A DNA stretch of 64,000 bases from Lodderomyces elongisporus (lineage: Eukaryota; Ascomycota; Pichiomycetes; Serinales; Debaryomycetaceae), in assembly GCF_030384665.1 (NCBI RefSeq), contig NC_083680.1, positions 281,001 to 345,000 of the forward strand, written 5' to 3'. A model generated the notes under the pieces. The model was given only the letters and a program-made list of their open reading frames with translations. It ran no database searches and was not told the DNA's origin. Shown here piece by piece: positions 50,255 through 61,458 of this stretch. The number at the start of each line of letters is the position of its first letter. Position 1 is the first letter of the stretch. The position numbers and the translations under genes are program-made.

Positions 50255-51847
50255 ATGAATGTATCCTACACCCCCATCACCATTAGGTACTTGGACAATG
50301 AAAAGAACTTATGTTTAGCATCATCAGGTGTACTTATTTCATCTACTACTTCCACCACCACCACTACTATTACTACTTCTAATCATTCTTCATTTCATAA
50401 GGGCAAGGACTTTATCCTCACAATAAACCATATTCCAAACATTTCACAATATAAAATCTACACAAGTCACCATGATAATTTAGGACTAGACAATGTCGAA
50501 TGGCATCAAATCAAACTTTTGAAAATTATTGATGTTCCCTTGAATGATCTTGCACAACTCTCGAATGGAGGTTTCAGTTTACTCCCAAGGGATTATACTG
50601 CAGGCAACGTTTCTATTATGATATTAACTTCCCCATCATCACTAAAAACTACAAAAGCAACCAAAATAGCAAACCAACAGTTGCAAGTGGCCCCAGGCGA
50701 AAAAGTTGCTGGTGGTGACATAATCAAAATAATCTCCTCACCATTCAATGCAACGAATCTGCTAGTGTTTAGAAACTTCATTAGTATGGGAAATGTAGTA
50801 TACAATTTACATGATGCATTCTATTTCACAGATATCAAATATCTAGATGATATGCACGGTGCCATAGTACTCAACAAAAATAGTCAAGTTATAGGGCTTG
50901 TCTTGGGCTGTTTAAGGAAAAAGAATGGCGATGGAGAATTAACCGTAATTATACCGTGGTCTAAAGTTGCCAAACTCGCAAAGATTGAGGATTCAACTAT
51001 TAGTTCGAGCCCACATCCTCCATCATCATCATTACCACCACTACCACCACCACCACCAAAAGTTCTAAAGCCAACCACTTTACCGGTAAACCTGCTGTCC
51101 AGTAAAGTTAATCCACCAGTATTCCCAATTATAATAAACTCTAATGGGAACCACACGTGGGGCTCAACAACTCTATACAAGCCAAATGTTTTTATAACAA
51201 ATGCCCATGTTGTTGCCCCCTATTTAAACTCAGCACATACATCTAACTCCAATGATAGTTCAATTGAGATCAGATTGAAAAATCGTATACTCACATTAAC
51301 TCTTAAAGACACCAAGATTATTATTCCTTCTCCAGATATAGATCTTGCATTTCTCATACTTGACAAACAAACACATAATATAACATTCCCCAACTTGCAC
51401 ATTGTCCCATTCAATACACCTAAAGGCCATAGCCCACTGGTAAATGAAGATGTTTATACAATTTCATATGGATTGTTTCCCAACACACAATTAGTCTCTC
51501 ACGGAATAATAAACTGTGTTTACCAAACACCTGACTATCCGGCAATGATTGTTTGTTCAGCATCGTGTTGGAATGAAAGCTCTGGTGGTGCTTTAATAAA
51601 CAATAAGAATGAACTAGTAGGCGTGATATGCTGTAATGCAGAAGTACCTTCTTTACAAAGCTCGCAAAAGACAGAAAAGATTACAGACTTTACATTTGTA
51701 TTACCAGTTGCAATCATAGACCATTGTTGGAATAGTATAACATATGATAAAATGCAAAAAAGTATTGTTTTGGATCCAAGAGTTGGTAAATTGTGGAAAC
51801 TCGAACCATTTCACCTGGAAACATATGTGGAAATGTCAAAACTCTAA
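50255..51847 (+). CDS. Peroxisomal trypsin-fold serine protease, TYSND1/DEG15-like
   Basis: A 530-residue protein; the first ATG is at 50255, although the frame opens earlier. The C-terminal half has a trypsin-fold catalytic triad: His318 in ITNAHVVAPY, Asp363 in SPDIDLAFLILD and Ser443 in NESSGGALINN. The N-terminal half looks like a second, degenerate protease-like domain (CLASSGVLIS, and HGAIVLNKNSQVIGLVLG), separated by a Pro/Ser-rich linker at about 250-275. The last three residues are SKL, the peroxisomal import signal PTS1. This combination matches animal TYSND1 and plant DEG15, which cleave peroxisomal enzymes carrying PTS2 presequences or internal sites. Saccharomyces is not known to have such an enzyme. 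The activity is inferred from the triad and the signal. Confidence 0.75.
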   Translation: MNVSYTPITIRYLDNEKNLCLASSGVLISSTTSTTTTTITTSNHSSFHKGKDFILTINHIPNISQYKIYTSHHDNLGLDNVEWHQIKLLKIIDVPLNDLAQLSNGGFSLLPRDYTAGNVSIMILTSPSSLKTTKATKIANQQLQVAPGEKVAGGDIIKIISSPFNATNLLVFRNFISMGNVVYNLHDAFYFTDIKYLDDMHGAIVLNKNSQVIGLVLGCLRKKNGDGELTVIIPWSKVAKLAKIEDSTISSSPHPPSSSLPPLPPPPPKVLKPTTLPVNLLSSKVNPPVFPIIINSNGNHTWGSTTLYKPNVFITNAHVVAPYLNSAHTSNSNDSSIEIRLKNRILTLTLKDTKIIIPSPDIDLAFLILDKQTHNITFPNLHIVPFNTPKGHSPLVNEDVYTISYGLFPNTQLVSHGIINCVYQTPDYPAMIVCSASCWNESSGGALINNKNELVGVICCNAEVPSLQSSQKTEKITDFTFVLPVAIIDHCWNSITYDKMQKSIVLDPRVGKLWKLEPFHLETYVEMSKL

Positions 51848-51956
51848 GCTTCAAAACAAGTAAAACAAAAAAAAAAATAAAGAGAAAAAATACAGTAAAG
51901 GACAAGCAAACTCTTGCTTTTATTATATATAGAACTGTAATTTTATTTATGCTTCT

Positions 51957-51979
51957 ATATATATATATATATATATATA
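51957..51979. repeat. (TA)n tract
   Basis: Alternating TA of about 23 bp in the 155 bp convergent space between the protease and the C2H2 factor. Confidence 0.9.
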
Positions 51980-52002
51980 GCACACGAGCAACTGTGTATA
52001 AT

Positions 52003-55000
52003 CTATAATTGCACACCTTTACCTTTTCGCTCATTGCCCAATGGCGGCAAGATCAACAGTGCACCGACATTTGTATTTCCATTACCTCCAGCACTTGCGC
52101 CTGCACCTAAACCCAGTGCTGTAGAAGATGACGATGGTTGTGGCGGCTGAGTAATATAACTATAATACCCACTCATACCTGTATTAGGACCTGTTCCACC
52201 ACCAACTCCTACTGTCAGGCTAATACTCGTTCCATGCTGGTGGGATGGAGGCGTATCCATCGATACATTATGATATCCCTGGTTACTATGTCCACTATAA
52301 CCACTACTGACCAGATGTTGCAGCTGCATCGAGAAGCTATTCTTCATTCCACTCATAGTCATGTTTTGGTTTATCGAGTCATTGGAGACCACACTCATAG
52401 CAAGCGAATCTCTCTTGCTATATCCTTGTTGTTGTTGCTGTTGTTGTTGCTGTTGCTGTTGGAACTGTTGCGTAAGAATTGGCGGAGGTTGAGGTTGCTG
52501 TTGTTGTTGTTGTTGTTGCTGTTGCTGTTGTGGTTGGGATTGATACTCAGCGGTATAGTTTGGAGTGTTGTAATAGCTAATGAATCCTATACTAGGATGT
52601 CGCAGAATGGAATGCCGCTGTTGTGGTTGCTGCTGTGGTGGTAACTGATAATTTTGCAAGGAAGTTGAATGGTTCATATTTGTTGAATTAATGGACTGCG
52701 ATCTTGCTTGAAATGGTGCAAGTCCTCCGTTTGCAACACCACCATTGCTGGTCCCAGTAGCAAAAGCGGGATTCAAGCCACTCAAAGTATTTGAGACTGC
52801 TGATAGTTTTCCCATACTATTGGTATCAAGCGCTAGTTTTACATTTTCACTATTGTTTCCATCTTCTTCCTTAAACCTTAATGATTCGTCATATGCAACC
52901 ACTTCATTAAGAATCTTAACCACCGAGACTTTGCAAAGGGTATAGCTCTGAATCTCGGTTCCAGTACCTCTCTTAGATAAGATTTGCTTGAGATACGCAA
53001 TCCATTGTTCAAAAGTATTATCTAGTTTTATTTTGGCAATCCAAAACCATCTTTTGTCAAGCTTAAACACTTCATTATTTTCTGGTGTTGTATGCATTAT
53101 ATGTTCAATTCCTAATTTGCAAAGTAATGCCAGTTTATTGTCCAATAACATGAATAACAAGGTTTGCAAAATATAATTATCATTCAACAGACAAAACTCA
53201 TCGCAAAATACCATGACCAAGAGCTTGTTCATCACAACGTACCATTCAACAATAAAATAATACATGCTTTGTAATTGTAGCAAACTAAAGTCATCCATTT
53301 TCAATAAGCCAATGTTTAAGTAGTTGGCAAAGAATATCACCGGGAAACTTATAATCGACACATTGTTATTGATTTCCAAGGGTACTTGTCTATAATCAAA
53401 AAAGTTTCGTATAGTACTTTCCAAGTTTGATAATTCTTGAGCTTGAACGTGGTTTGCCACTGTTTCGCGCAAAGCCTTGTCCAATTGATAATCATTGTTG
53501 ATGACTTCTTTTAAAGTCAAATTGAACAATTGCCAATTGTAGAAACTCTCTGGAATGAGGATATAGTTGCTTAACAATTCGTGAAATTTTAATGGCGAGC
53601 TGATGATCAAATTCTTACGAAACAATTCAAAAAGTTTAACTTCTGGCTTGATTTCGGCAATGTTTAGAGTGCTTGGCTGAAAATTGTTTATGGATTTATT
53701 TATCAATATTATGGCATTGTGTAAACTGTTTTTAGAATCGTAAATTTTCTCAACCTTCAAATTAGTACTCGTGCTTGTGCCTGTTGCTGAATTTGTATTT
53801 GTATTTGTATTTGACAGTGATGGTTTGTTAGGTTCTTCTTGTTCTTCTTTTTCTTCTTTATTGGCCTTTTTCCCTTCATTCTTCAATTCATTAGTTAATG
53901 CGGCAATTATAACCATCTTGACGAACTGGCTATCTATGAGACAATGCATTTTGGCAAAGCTTCTCATCAAGGTAGATAGTTTCATATTTGCCATTTCACT
54001 GAGGTTCGACAAGCTATTATTGGAATTTTCCTCATTGCCATCTGCTTTAACAACCTTGTTGAAGAACATGGTGTGCATCTTGGGTACTTTGTCTTCATTG
54101 TACAAGGATAGCAATGAGTAGATGCCCCAGAATAGTCCAAGGTTAGCATCGATCAAACGATCCAGCGGGTTACTAAAATCGGTGAGATTAGAAATGATTA
54201 TAAAGCTGATTTGGTCCATATAGTCCAAGATGACTTTATTGTTGAGGTATACGCGGTTTTCCTCATCTTGCTCATCAGAGTCATTTACGTTGTGGCCTTG
54301 TAGGTCATATGTAATGTAAATGTATGATAAGAGGAATAGGATATTGGCAATTTCAACTTGATCTTGTGAAACATTGCTTGTATTGTATTGTGGTATGAGT
54401 TTTTTAATCAACAAGATCCATGCTTTTTTGAAATACTTGAGTGAATTGGTCGCATCTTTGTTGATTATATAGCCAAGGGAGATGATTGCATATATGATGC
54501 CAATTTTAAAGTGTTTTAAAGTAGAGGTGGATGTCGAAGCAGTAGTTGAGTAGTTGGGTGTGCCTGATGTATTATTGGACAGAGCACTATTTGGGTTCTT
54601 GTTGTGATAATTAGTGGATGTTGGTAAAGGTGGAGGAGTAGTGGTAGTAGTAGTATCAGCAGCATTATTAGTTGTAGTATTATTATTAGTGTGGTGGGGA
54701 CTGTGGGTTCTGCCACCTTCTTCGTTGTATCCATTTAAAAAGTTTACTAAATTTTTTAAAATGATATTGAAAACAGGGAAACTCTGTGATTGTTCTTGTA
54801 GTATGGTGTGGCCAATGAGAAAGTATTCACAAGCTGAGCCTACTTGGTTATCGACAAGAGTTGTTTGTTCTTCATTGCGTAAAATCCCATCTAGTTTTTT
54901 CGTCACTGAGAGTATGCCAATAATTTCATTGTCTCTTGATTGCAGAATACTTGAATTTCTTCTAGGTGCAGAGTTTGTACTTGTAGTAGCATTAAAGTTG

Positions 55001-55560
55001 GTGTCGTAATTTGGTATTGAGTTTGTTCTTTTCTTTCGTTTAGGAGATGCTTGATGTTCATTGTGTGTTCCATTTATATTGTGCAAGGAAGAAGTCAAAT
55101 TTTGTAGTGGTGGTGCAGCCAAATTGTTTGTTGCGTGGAAATTGTTTTTGTATGAGAGCAGTGTTGTTTTATTTGGTGATGCTGTAATGTCCCGCTGATT
55201 TGTACCATTTGGAGTAAAAGATTGCAGTAGCAGATCCGACAGTTTGTGTTTTTGTCTTTGTCTTTGTCTTTGATTTTGGTTCTGTTTCTGCACGTGTTGT
55301 TGGTTTTGTTTATCTTCTTCTTTTTCTTCTAGTTGTTGCTGCTGCTGTTGTTGCTGTTGCAATTGTAAGTTGTTATTCTGGTTTTGATGCACTGTTCGGC
55401 AATGTCGTTGCAACAAGTCTCTTCTGACAAATGAGCTTGTGCAAAATCGACAATGGAATGGTTTTTCATTGGTGTGAGATCTTTCGTGTCGCTGTTTGTG
55501 CTCTGACCTAGTGAATGCTTTTGCACAGAAGCCACATATGTACTTTTTTTGTGGTGGCAT
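52003..55560 (-). CDS. C2H2 zinc-finger transcription factor, polyQ-rich (Adr1/Rsf2-type fingers)
   Basis: A 1185-residue regulator with two adjacent C2H2 fingers at the N-terminus: Cys9/Cys12/His25/His29 and Cys37/Cys40/His53/His58 (YICGFCAKAFTRSEHKQRH, then FHCRFCTSSFVRRDLLQRH). The TNEKPF linker and the helices R-S-E-H-x-x-R and R-R-D-L-L-x-R match those of Adr1, Rsf2 and related factors that contact G-rich DNA. A Gln run follows (about 67-77), then Asn/Thr-rich disorder, a long helical middle (about 340-930; for example SNPLDRLIDANLGLFWGIYS and YYFIVEWYVVMNKLLVMVF) likely to be a fungal regulatory domain, and a C-terminal polyQ/Gly region (about 1005-1050). Targets are unknown and the ortholog was not fixed. 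Confidence 0.88.
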   Translation of the reverse strand: MPPQKKYICGFCAKAFTRSEHKQRHERSHTNEKPFHCRFCTSSFVRRDLLQRHCRTVHQNQNNNLQLQQQQQQQQQLEEKEEDKQNQQHVQKQNQNQRQRQRQKHKLSDLLLQSFTPNGTNQRDITASPNKTTLLSYKNNFHATNNLAAPPLQNLTSSLHNINGTHNEHQASPKRKKRTNSIPNYDTNFNATTSTNSAPRRNSSILQSRDNEIIGILSVTKKLDGILRNEEQTTLVDNQVGSACEYFLIGHTILQEQSQSFPVFNIILKNLVNFLNGYNEEGGRTHSPHHTNNNTTTNNAADTTTTTTPPPLPTSTNYHNKNPNSALSNNTSGTPNYSTTASTSTSTLKHFKIGIIYAIISLGYIINKDATNSLKYFKKAWILLIKKLIPQYNTSNVSQDQVEIANILFLLSYIYITYDLQGHNVNDSDEQDEENRVYLNNKVILDYMDQISFIIISNLTDFSNPLDRLIDANLGLFWGIYSLLSLYNEDKVPKMHTMFFNKVVKADGNEENSNNSLSNLSEMANMKLSTLMRSFAKMHCLIDSQFVKMVIIAALTNELKNEGKKANKEEKEEQEEPNKPSLSNTNTNTNSATGTSTSTNLKVEKIYDSKNSLHNAIILINKSINNFQPSTLNIAEIKPEVKLFELFRKNLIISSPLKFHELLSNYILIPESFYNWQLFNLTLKEVINNDYQLDKALRETVANHVQAQELSNLESTIRNFFDYRQVPLEINNNVSIISFPVIFFANYLNIGLLKMDDFSLLQLQSMYYFIVEWYVVMNKLLVMVFCDEFCLLNDNYILQTLLFMLLDNKLALLCKLGIEHIMHTTPENNEVFKLDKRWFWIAKIKLDNTFEQWIAYLKQILSKRGTGTEIQSYTLCKVSVVKILNEVVAYDESLRFKEEDGNNSENVKLALDTNSMGKLSAVSNTLSGLNPAFATGTSNGGVANGGLAPFQARSQSINSTNMNHSTSLQNYQLPPQQQPQQRHSILRHPSIGFISYYNTPNYTAEYQSQPQQQQQQQQQQQQPQPPPILTQQFQQQQQQQQQQQQGYSKRDSLAMSVVSNDSINQNMTMSGMKNSFSMQLQHLVSSGYSGHSNQGYHNVSMDTPPSHQHGTSISLTVGVGGGTGPNTGMSGYYSYITQPPQPSSSSTALGLGAGASAGGNGNTNVGALLILPPLGNERKGKGVQL

Positions 55561-56316
55561 TTGGGGTGCTTTCGGAGTTTTTTTTGCTTATTTGATTATG
55601 TGTACTTCCGAAAATAATCTAGAGTAAATGCTAAAGATTGTGGGTTGAATAACAACAATGACAAAATTAAAAATAAAAGGGGAAGGGAAACTGGTGTAAA
55701 AGAATGTTTTGGTTGTAAAAATATCTTTCAGTTTTGTCTTGTTTTGTCCTGTCTTGTCTTTCCCTTAGGTTTAGTATTTTATTTATTATTTTTGTATTTG
55801 TAATTTTTTGTTTGTAAGTACCCCACTTCTAGTTTATTGATTGTTGTTTGTTAATAAGGCACTTGAGCCATTTGGTAATGAACCAGAGGAAAAATAAAAT
55901 ATATTTGTTATGAAGTTCAATAACAAAAAGTGAAATTGAAATTGTAAGACCAAGAGACTAAGAACAACAGTGGTGGTTGCAAGATCTAGTGGTTTTTGTT
56001 TGTTTGCTTGTTTGCTTGTTTAATTTCCTACTTCCTTCTAGCCGATTCAAGATGATCTTGCAGGATCTTTCTTCGAAAACAAATCAAGTAAATAAAATAA
56101 AATAAAATAAATTTAAAGAAGAAGAACAACAACAACACCAATAAAATGATGAAAATGTAGTATTTTTCAAAAGAAGAGAGATTGAAAAGCAAGGTGTGGG
56201 TTATGATTGGGTCTATATATATATATATATATATTTATGTACACAAGAAGGGCATGTAATGGATGGAAAAAGTTGTAAAGTGTTTACACTTTTGTGGTTT
56301 TGTCGAGTCCAAGAGT

Positions 56317-56345
56317 GGGGGGGGGGGGTGGGTAGGTGGGTGAGA
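56317..56345 (+). repeat. G-run with G-quadruplex pattern
   Basis: Twelve G (56317-56328), then TGGGTAGGTGGGTG. At least four G-tracts lie within 30 bases. Confidence 0.7.
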
Positions 56346-57522
56346 ACATATAAAGTGTGGATAAAAAAAAGGGGGTTAATAGAGACACAAGAAGAGAAAT
56401 GCATATTGCTAGCGATAGTGATAGCACCCACCTGTATAGCTAATAAAGCTAAAGCTATTAATACTATTTGCAGGCGATGTACATTCTGTCTGTAACAAGG
56501 TGTCTGTGAGTAAGTGGGTTAATCTCTATTCAAGTTTGGTTGGTGGAGGTTTTTTCTTCTTTCTTTGTTTTTGGTTTTTGTTTTAATTTTTTTTTAAATT
56601 TTAAATTCTTTTTTTTTTTTTAATTATATATCCATGGAAAATTTTTTTCCAACTCCTTCCAAATCAAATATTAAAAGCCAAACAAGAGTTGTTTGTCTTT
56701 TTTTTTTCTTTTACCTACTTTGTCCATTTAACAATTGTTTAACACTCCATGCTTCTGTATTCAAGGTGAATGTTATCATCATATTGTCTTTTGTCTTCTT
56801 TTGCTCAAATATACTTTGTGTCTATTATCAACAACAACAATATGGATAATAACAATAGCTGCTGTTTCCAAATATATGGAAAACACCTCAATTAGTATTA
56901 TGTTTGAAAGTAAATAAGAATAAGATGATGAACAAAGAGAAACAAGACAAACACTTGTTGCTCTTTGTTGCTTTGATTAGTTAAACGTTTTAGTTACTAT
57001 ATAATGACAATCTTAGCATACGAAGTTTGCGGTCATCCACTACCCATGCTTGACATATACCTTCATCATCATCTTCACCACCAATACCACCATCAACCAT
57101 AGAACAATACGACAGATTAGTAAAATTTTCACTAGTGTATCATCCTATCTCTACTATCCTCTTTTCTGTTCTGGGTCTCTTTCTGTGTAAAAGATGGAAA
57201 GAAGGAAGGAAGGAAAGAGAGACATTTGGTGCTAAAGTTGTACAACCGCTTTAAGTAATTTTTTTATTTTTTTAATTATCTTTTATTTATATTTTATTTT
57301 TTATTTTTATTCTTTTATTTTTTATTCTTTTATTTTTTATTTTATTTTCAATTACCAAATGCAAGATCTCCTTGGAAATTAAAAAAAAAATGTCTTTGCA
57401 AAGTTTGAAGCATTATATTCACATATTGCATCTTGTCCCTTGTTTGTTGTTTTGTTTGTTGTTTCGTCGTCATTGTCATCGTCTTCAACACCACCACTAC
57501 TACTACTGAAATAAAGGTAATT

Positions 57523-57559
57523 GGGGGGGGGGGGGGTATTGGAGTGGGGAGGGGAGGGA
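57523..57559 (+). repeat. G14 run with G-quadruplex pattern
   Basis: Fourteen G (57523-57536), then TATTGGAGTGGGGAGGGGAGGG. Four or more G-tracts of three or more lie within 37 bases. Confidence 0.75.
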
Positions 57560-59086
57560 CATGAACAAAAATTGGGTTGTTGATTACTCTTCAATCTCCT
57601 TCCCCACTCATACCATACCAAAACATATGACCAATTGAAGAAGAGGAATACGAAAAAAAGAATCGACAAAATGAAAAAAGTAGTTTAATCTAAATCTAAT
57701 TATAGTTTAAGCTTTCTCTTGTAAAAGATATAAAAGTGGACAATTCACCCAAACTTATCTATCCATCTATCCAATTCTACAAAGAAGTTAAATCAAACAA
57801 CAACAACAACAAATAAAAATGAGTATGGAAAAGACATTTTACAAATATACTCTATATCTTTTAAAAAAAAAACTGATTTCAATTGGTCAGTGCTCGTGGT
57901 GAATATGCGCTAAATAAATGTTGGGTATATTTGTCTGTGTGTCTGTGGAAAATGTTGGCTTATTTGGCTTTTCTTTACTGATGGAGAATTTACTTTTACT
58001 TCTTTATTTTTATGTTTATATGTTTTTATATGTTTTTTGTTGGATCTGCCATCTGTACTCTGTGCTAAATCTATTAGACAGTAGAGGGGGGGAAGGAAAG
58101 TGAAGTAAAAAAAAACTCCGAAATGGGGAAAAAATTTGAAAAAAAAAAAGAAAAACAAAAAAAAAATGAAATAAAAAAATTAAAATTAAAAAATTTAAAA
58201 AAAAGAAGCAGCTCCCCACCCCCAGCCCCACACCACGGAATACCCACGATCGATCGCTACCACTTTTCTTCTTTTCTTCTTCTTTCTTTCTTTCTTCAAC
58301 ATCAACATCAACATCAACATCAACAATCGTATATTTCAGATATTCACCACCACCCAAGAAAAAAGAACTATACAAGATATACTTTATCCATGCTTTGAAA
58401 ATCTTTCTTACTCTCTCTTCCTTTCTTTCTTAAACTTCTTTACACTTCCTTACTATACTTATTCATAATCTACAACAACATCCTTTTCATTCTCTTGCTT
58501 CCCCCCTTTTTTTCTTCCCCCCACCACCACCACCATCTCTTTTTTAACTTATCTTGCAAGATAAACATTTTTTCACTCATATATTTATATATATATATGC
58601 ATTGCCTATCACAGAGCAAAAGAAATAGAAAGAAAGAAAACAATGTATTTAGTACTCCGAATCTTCTCCTAACCAATGGTGAGACGTTCTCTCCTTCTCT
58701 CTCTGTGTGTGTGTGTGTGTATGTGTATGTGTTCGTATGTGTAGACTCCTTTCTTTACTTTCTCTCTGATCCTTATATTACTTATCTACAATGATTAACC
58801 TTCCTGCTAGTGGTACATCTCTTATCCTGTTTTTAATCGCTTGCTTCTCTAAACAAAACTTTTAACCATTTTGAGTAATTTGGAGGATTAAAAAAAAGTA
58901 TCACCAATATAGACTTACACAGAAAAAAGAAACAAAATAAAATTTAAACAGAGAGAACTTCATGGCTCCTGACTCTTTTGCACAATTGCACTTTCTCCCT
59001 TGTACGCGAGATCTTACCCCCTAATGCAGGTGTAAATCACTTAAGCGGCTAAGCCCAAATAGTAATTTCATCTTCTTCTCTTAAGT

Positions 59087-59128
59087 AGATATATATATAT
59101 ATACTATATATATACTATATATATATAC
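59087..59128. repeat. TATATACTA-type repeat
   Basis: Repeated TATATATACTATATATA units of alternating T and A interrupted by C. Confidence 0.8.
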
Positions 59129-60024
59129 AACACTTTATGTTAACGAAAGCAAAGTAGATAAGGCTGAACCATTCACAAAATTTGATAAGGTATATATATA
59201 TATACAGGTACTTGCAACTTTTGCTTGTTTCAAAGTCATTATCAACACCACTAACTACAGCATTGACAGAAATCTAATAAACAATATAATCTTTTTTCAG
59301 TTGACTAAGAAAAATTGAGATTAGGAACTGAGCCAACACTTGCTCCATGTAAAACAGATGAATCACCATTCTTGCTCTTTTCAAAATAGTATAATAAAAT
59401 AAAGAAGAAGGGGCAAGCCATTCCTTGATGTAAGGGGGTGGTGGGGAGAAGACGTGGTGGGGAGAGGGGAAAGAAAAAAGGAACTAAACAAGTTGAGGGA
59501 ATGTAATTTTAAAAGTATCCAATTCTGTTGAATTTATTATTTATTTATTTTTTTTTTTTTGCTATAAAAATCTAGCAATTGTATTTCCGCAATTTCATCA
59601 TCAACAAATTTCAAGTTGCAAATTGTATCATGTGATTTATTACGTACAGCAAACCTTATAAGGAGGAAGGGAAACATAAATTAGCTAACGTTCATAAACT
59701 ATTAGCTATGACACACCACAAACCATGCTCTACATCTTAAGCATAGTCTAAAGCCAACATCATGTATAAACCATTAGTCAAAAGTATGATGTGTTTCAAT
59801 TCTCCACCTTTCCTTATCTCTCTTTTCCTTTGTATCTCTCCATTACTTACGAACCAATTACATACCCTTACAAACCATTTACCATTCCCGCCGCCTCAGC
59901 AATGTTTTTGCAACCACTCATAAAAACAGAGAGAAAGAGAACAGAATGAACAAGGGAGAAGAAAAGAAAATAAAAAAGGAAAAGAATAAAAGAAAAGGAA
60001 AAAAAAATATTAATGCACATATAT

Positions 60025-61458
60025 CTACTCCGCTTTGTTTACCCTCTCCTTTTTGTCTCCCTTGTACTTTCTCGATTCTTGCTCCCTCAACACCATCAAT
60101 ACACAACAGATAATCATCATCTCGTCACTTACACCTCCATTCTTGACATGTCCTCGCTCAGCATCCCCAATCCTCAGACTATCATTGTTACTATTGCTAT
60201 TGGATATGCAAGTTGTGCTAGGTAAATGATCCCATATTTTAATCACACCATGCTTAATGTATCCTCCCGCCCCATACATATTACCACCACTACCACCACC
60301 ACCACCACTGCTTTTCAGATTCACATTTGCATTTGTACCCATGCCTGTACCGGCACTTGCACTGCCACTAGCACTGCCACCCCCTGCTACACCAGCACCT
60401 GATTTCATCTTGACATCACCAAGATCAAAGTAAACAGCCACCGGTGAGTCCACCAATTTTTTGCTTTTATTCTTCATCAACTCATCTATTCCCCTACGAT
60501 CCTGACACTGGATCAATTTACTCAATTCATTATCTTGCAACTTGACCCGCTTCTTAGCTAAATCCACACACATATTCTCAGTGAGTAACCCTTTGGAATT
60601 AGCCATAATGTGTACTTGAATCAGACCATGTCGCAGCGCAAACGCAGTCAGTGTTCCAGTAACGCCAGAAACTCTAAAATGCGTTTCATCAACATCCCCT
60701 TCCCCAACTCTTTCTCTTTCTCTTTCTCTTTCTCTTCCTCTTTCTCCCTCTTCTCCGTCTTCTTCTTCTTCTGCATTGTCTTCATCTCGTGTGGCATTTG
60801 TGGTATTAAGCAGACTCGATGTTGCCATGCCATGTCGATTGTTTTCTGTGCTTTTTATAACAAAGTCGGCACTTGGAGAATGACTATTGTTATTCAACAA
60901 ATATACTTGTCTTTCCAATGTTGGGAATGTCATCACATAATAGGTGATGTGGTTACTATAAATCTTGAAATCGACTCGGCAAAACACAGTCTTTGGTGCA
61001 GACTCAATAATGAGGAATGGAGCTGTGAAATTGAAAATATTATTGAAAAGCTTTGCCGGTCTACATAGTATAGGTGCACAAGCCAACTGTGAAGATGAAA
61101 AAGAATTGGAGGATGAGGATGAGGATGAAGATGAGGATGAGGATGAGGATGAAGACAAACATAAAGGTGATGGACTTAGAGATTGCCAACTAGGATACAA
61201 TGAGATTCCCGTGTGTAAAAAATGTGAGACCAAGGGCAATTCTTTTGGATATCGATATTCAGAAAGTGGATAGCCCATTATTCTAGTGCTTGATTGGTGG
61301 ATAAGTGTATCTTGCGATACTAAGGAGTTCAAATCTGAAGCATACTCGTCTTCTGTCAAAGTGTTGGTGTCTGTCGCTCCAATAAGATTATTGATGTTAT
61401 TGTTGCCATCATTTACAAGTGTACTTAGTGTCTCCTGACTTCGTGTTTGCCGTATCAT
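60025..61458 (-). CDS. Unrecognised Ser-rich protein
   Basis: A 477-residue protein I do not recognise. The ATG frame is long and its ordered parts have normal yeast codon use. Visible segments: a Ser run of about 16 residues near 103-118; an ordered block with short hydrophobic strands (TAPFLIIESAPKTVFCRVDF, YSNHITYYVMTF, ERQVYLL) at about 145-190; an acidic then Arg/Glu alternating stretch (about 222-252); a second ordered block (THFRVSGVTGTLTAFALRHG, LIQVHIMANS); a Gly/Ser-rich linker (about 355-400); and a C-terminal segment DEMMIICCVLMVLREQESRK rich in hydrophobic and basic residues. The strand-like blocks suggest a beta-rich domain split by low-complexity insertions. No function is proposed. 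Confidence 0.7.
   Translation of the reverse strand: MIRQTRSQETLSTLVNDGNNNINNLIGATDTNTLTEDEYASDLNSLVSQDTLIHQSSTRIMGYPLSEYRYPKELPLVSHFLHTGISLYPSWQSLSPSPLCLSSSSSSSSSSSSSSSSNSFSSSQLACAPILCRPAKLFNNIFNFTAPFLIIESAPKTVFCRVDFKIYSNHITYYVMTFPTLERQVYLLNNNSHSPSADFVIKSTENNRHGMATSSLLNTTNATRDEDNAEEEEDGEEGERGRERERERERVGEGDVDETHFRVSGVTGTLTAFALRHGLIQVHIMANSKGLLTENMCVDLAKKRVKLQDNELSKLIQCQDRRGIDELMKNKSKKLVDSPVAVYFDLGDVKMKSGAGVAGGGSASGSASAGTGMGTNANVNLKSSGGGGGSGGNMYGAGGYIKHGVIKIWDHLPSTTCISNSNSNNDSLRIGDAERGHVKNGGVSDEMMIICCVLMVLREQESRKYKGDKKERVNKAE

Larger units (their letters stand above)
55561..60024. promoter_or_regulatory. 4.4 kb upstream region of the C2H2 factor
   Basis: Gene-poor sequence upstream of the C2H2 factor and downstream of the next minus-strand gene. 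It contains (TA)n tracts near 56214-56235 and 58586-58598 and a TATATACTA repeat at 59087-59128, G12 and G14 runs at 56317 and 57523, (ATTTT)n-type repeats at 57260-57350, (GAAG)n at 57199-57220, a CAACAT repeat at 58298-58324 and A-rich tracts at 58130-58205. Long upstream regions are typical of regulator genes in Candida. No gene or structural RNA is supported. Confidence 0.6.

Noticed and set aside
58016..58375. 119-codon minus-strand frame with a (Val-Asp) repeat
   Set aside because: It arises from the CAACAT and poly-A tracts; Phe-rich and without a domain pattern.
60610..61273. Plus-strand frames opposite the Ser-rich gene, including an Asp/Glu repeat
   Set aside because: They mirror the poly-Ser and Arg/Glu coding stretches of the minus-strand gene.
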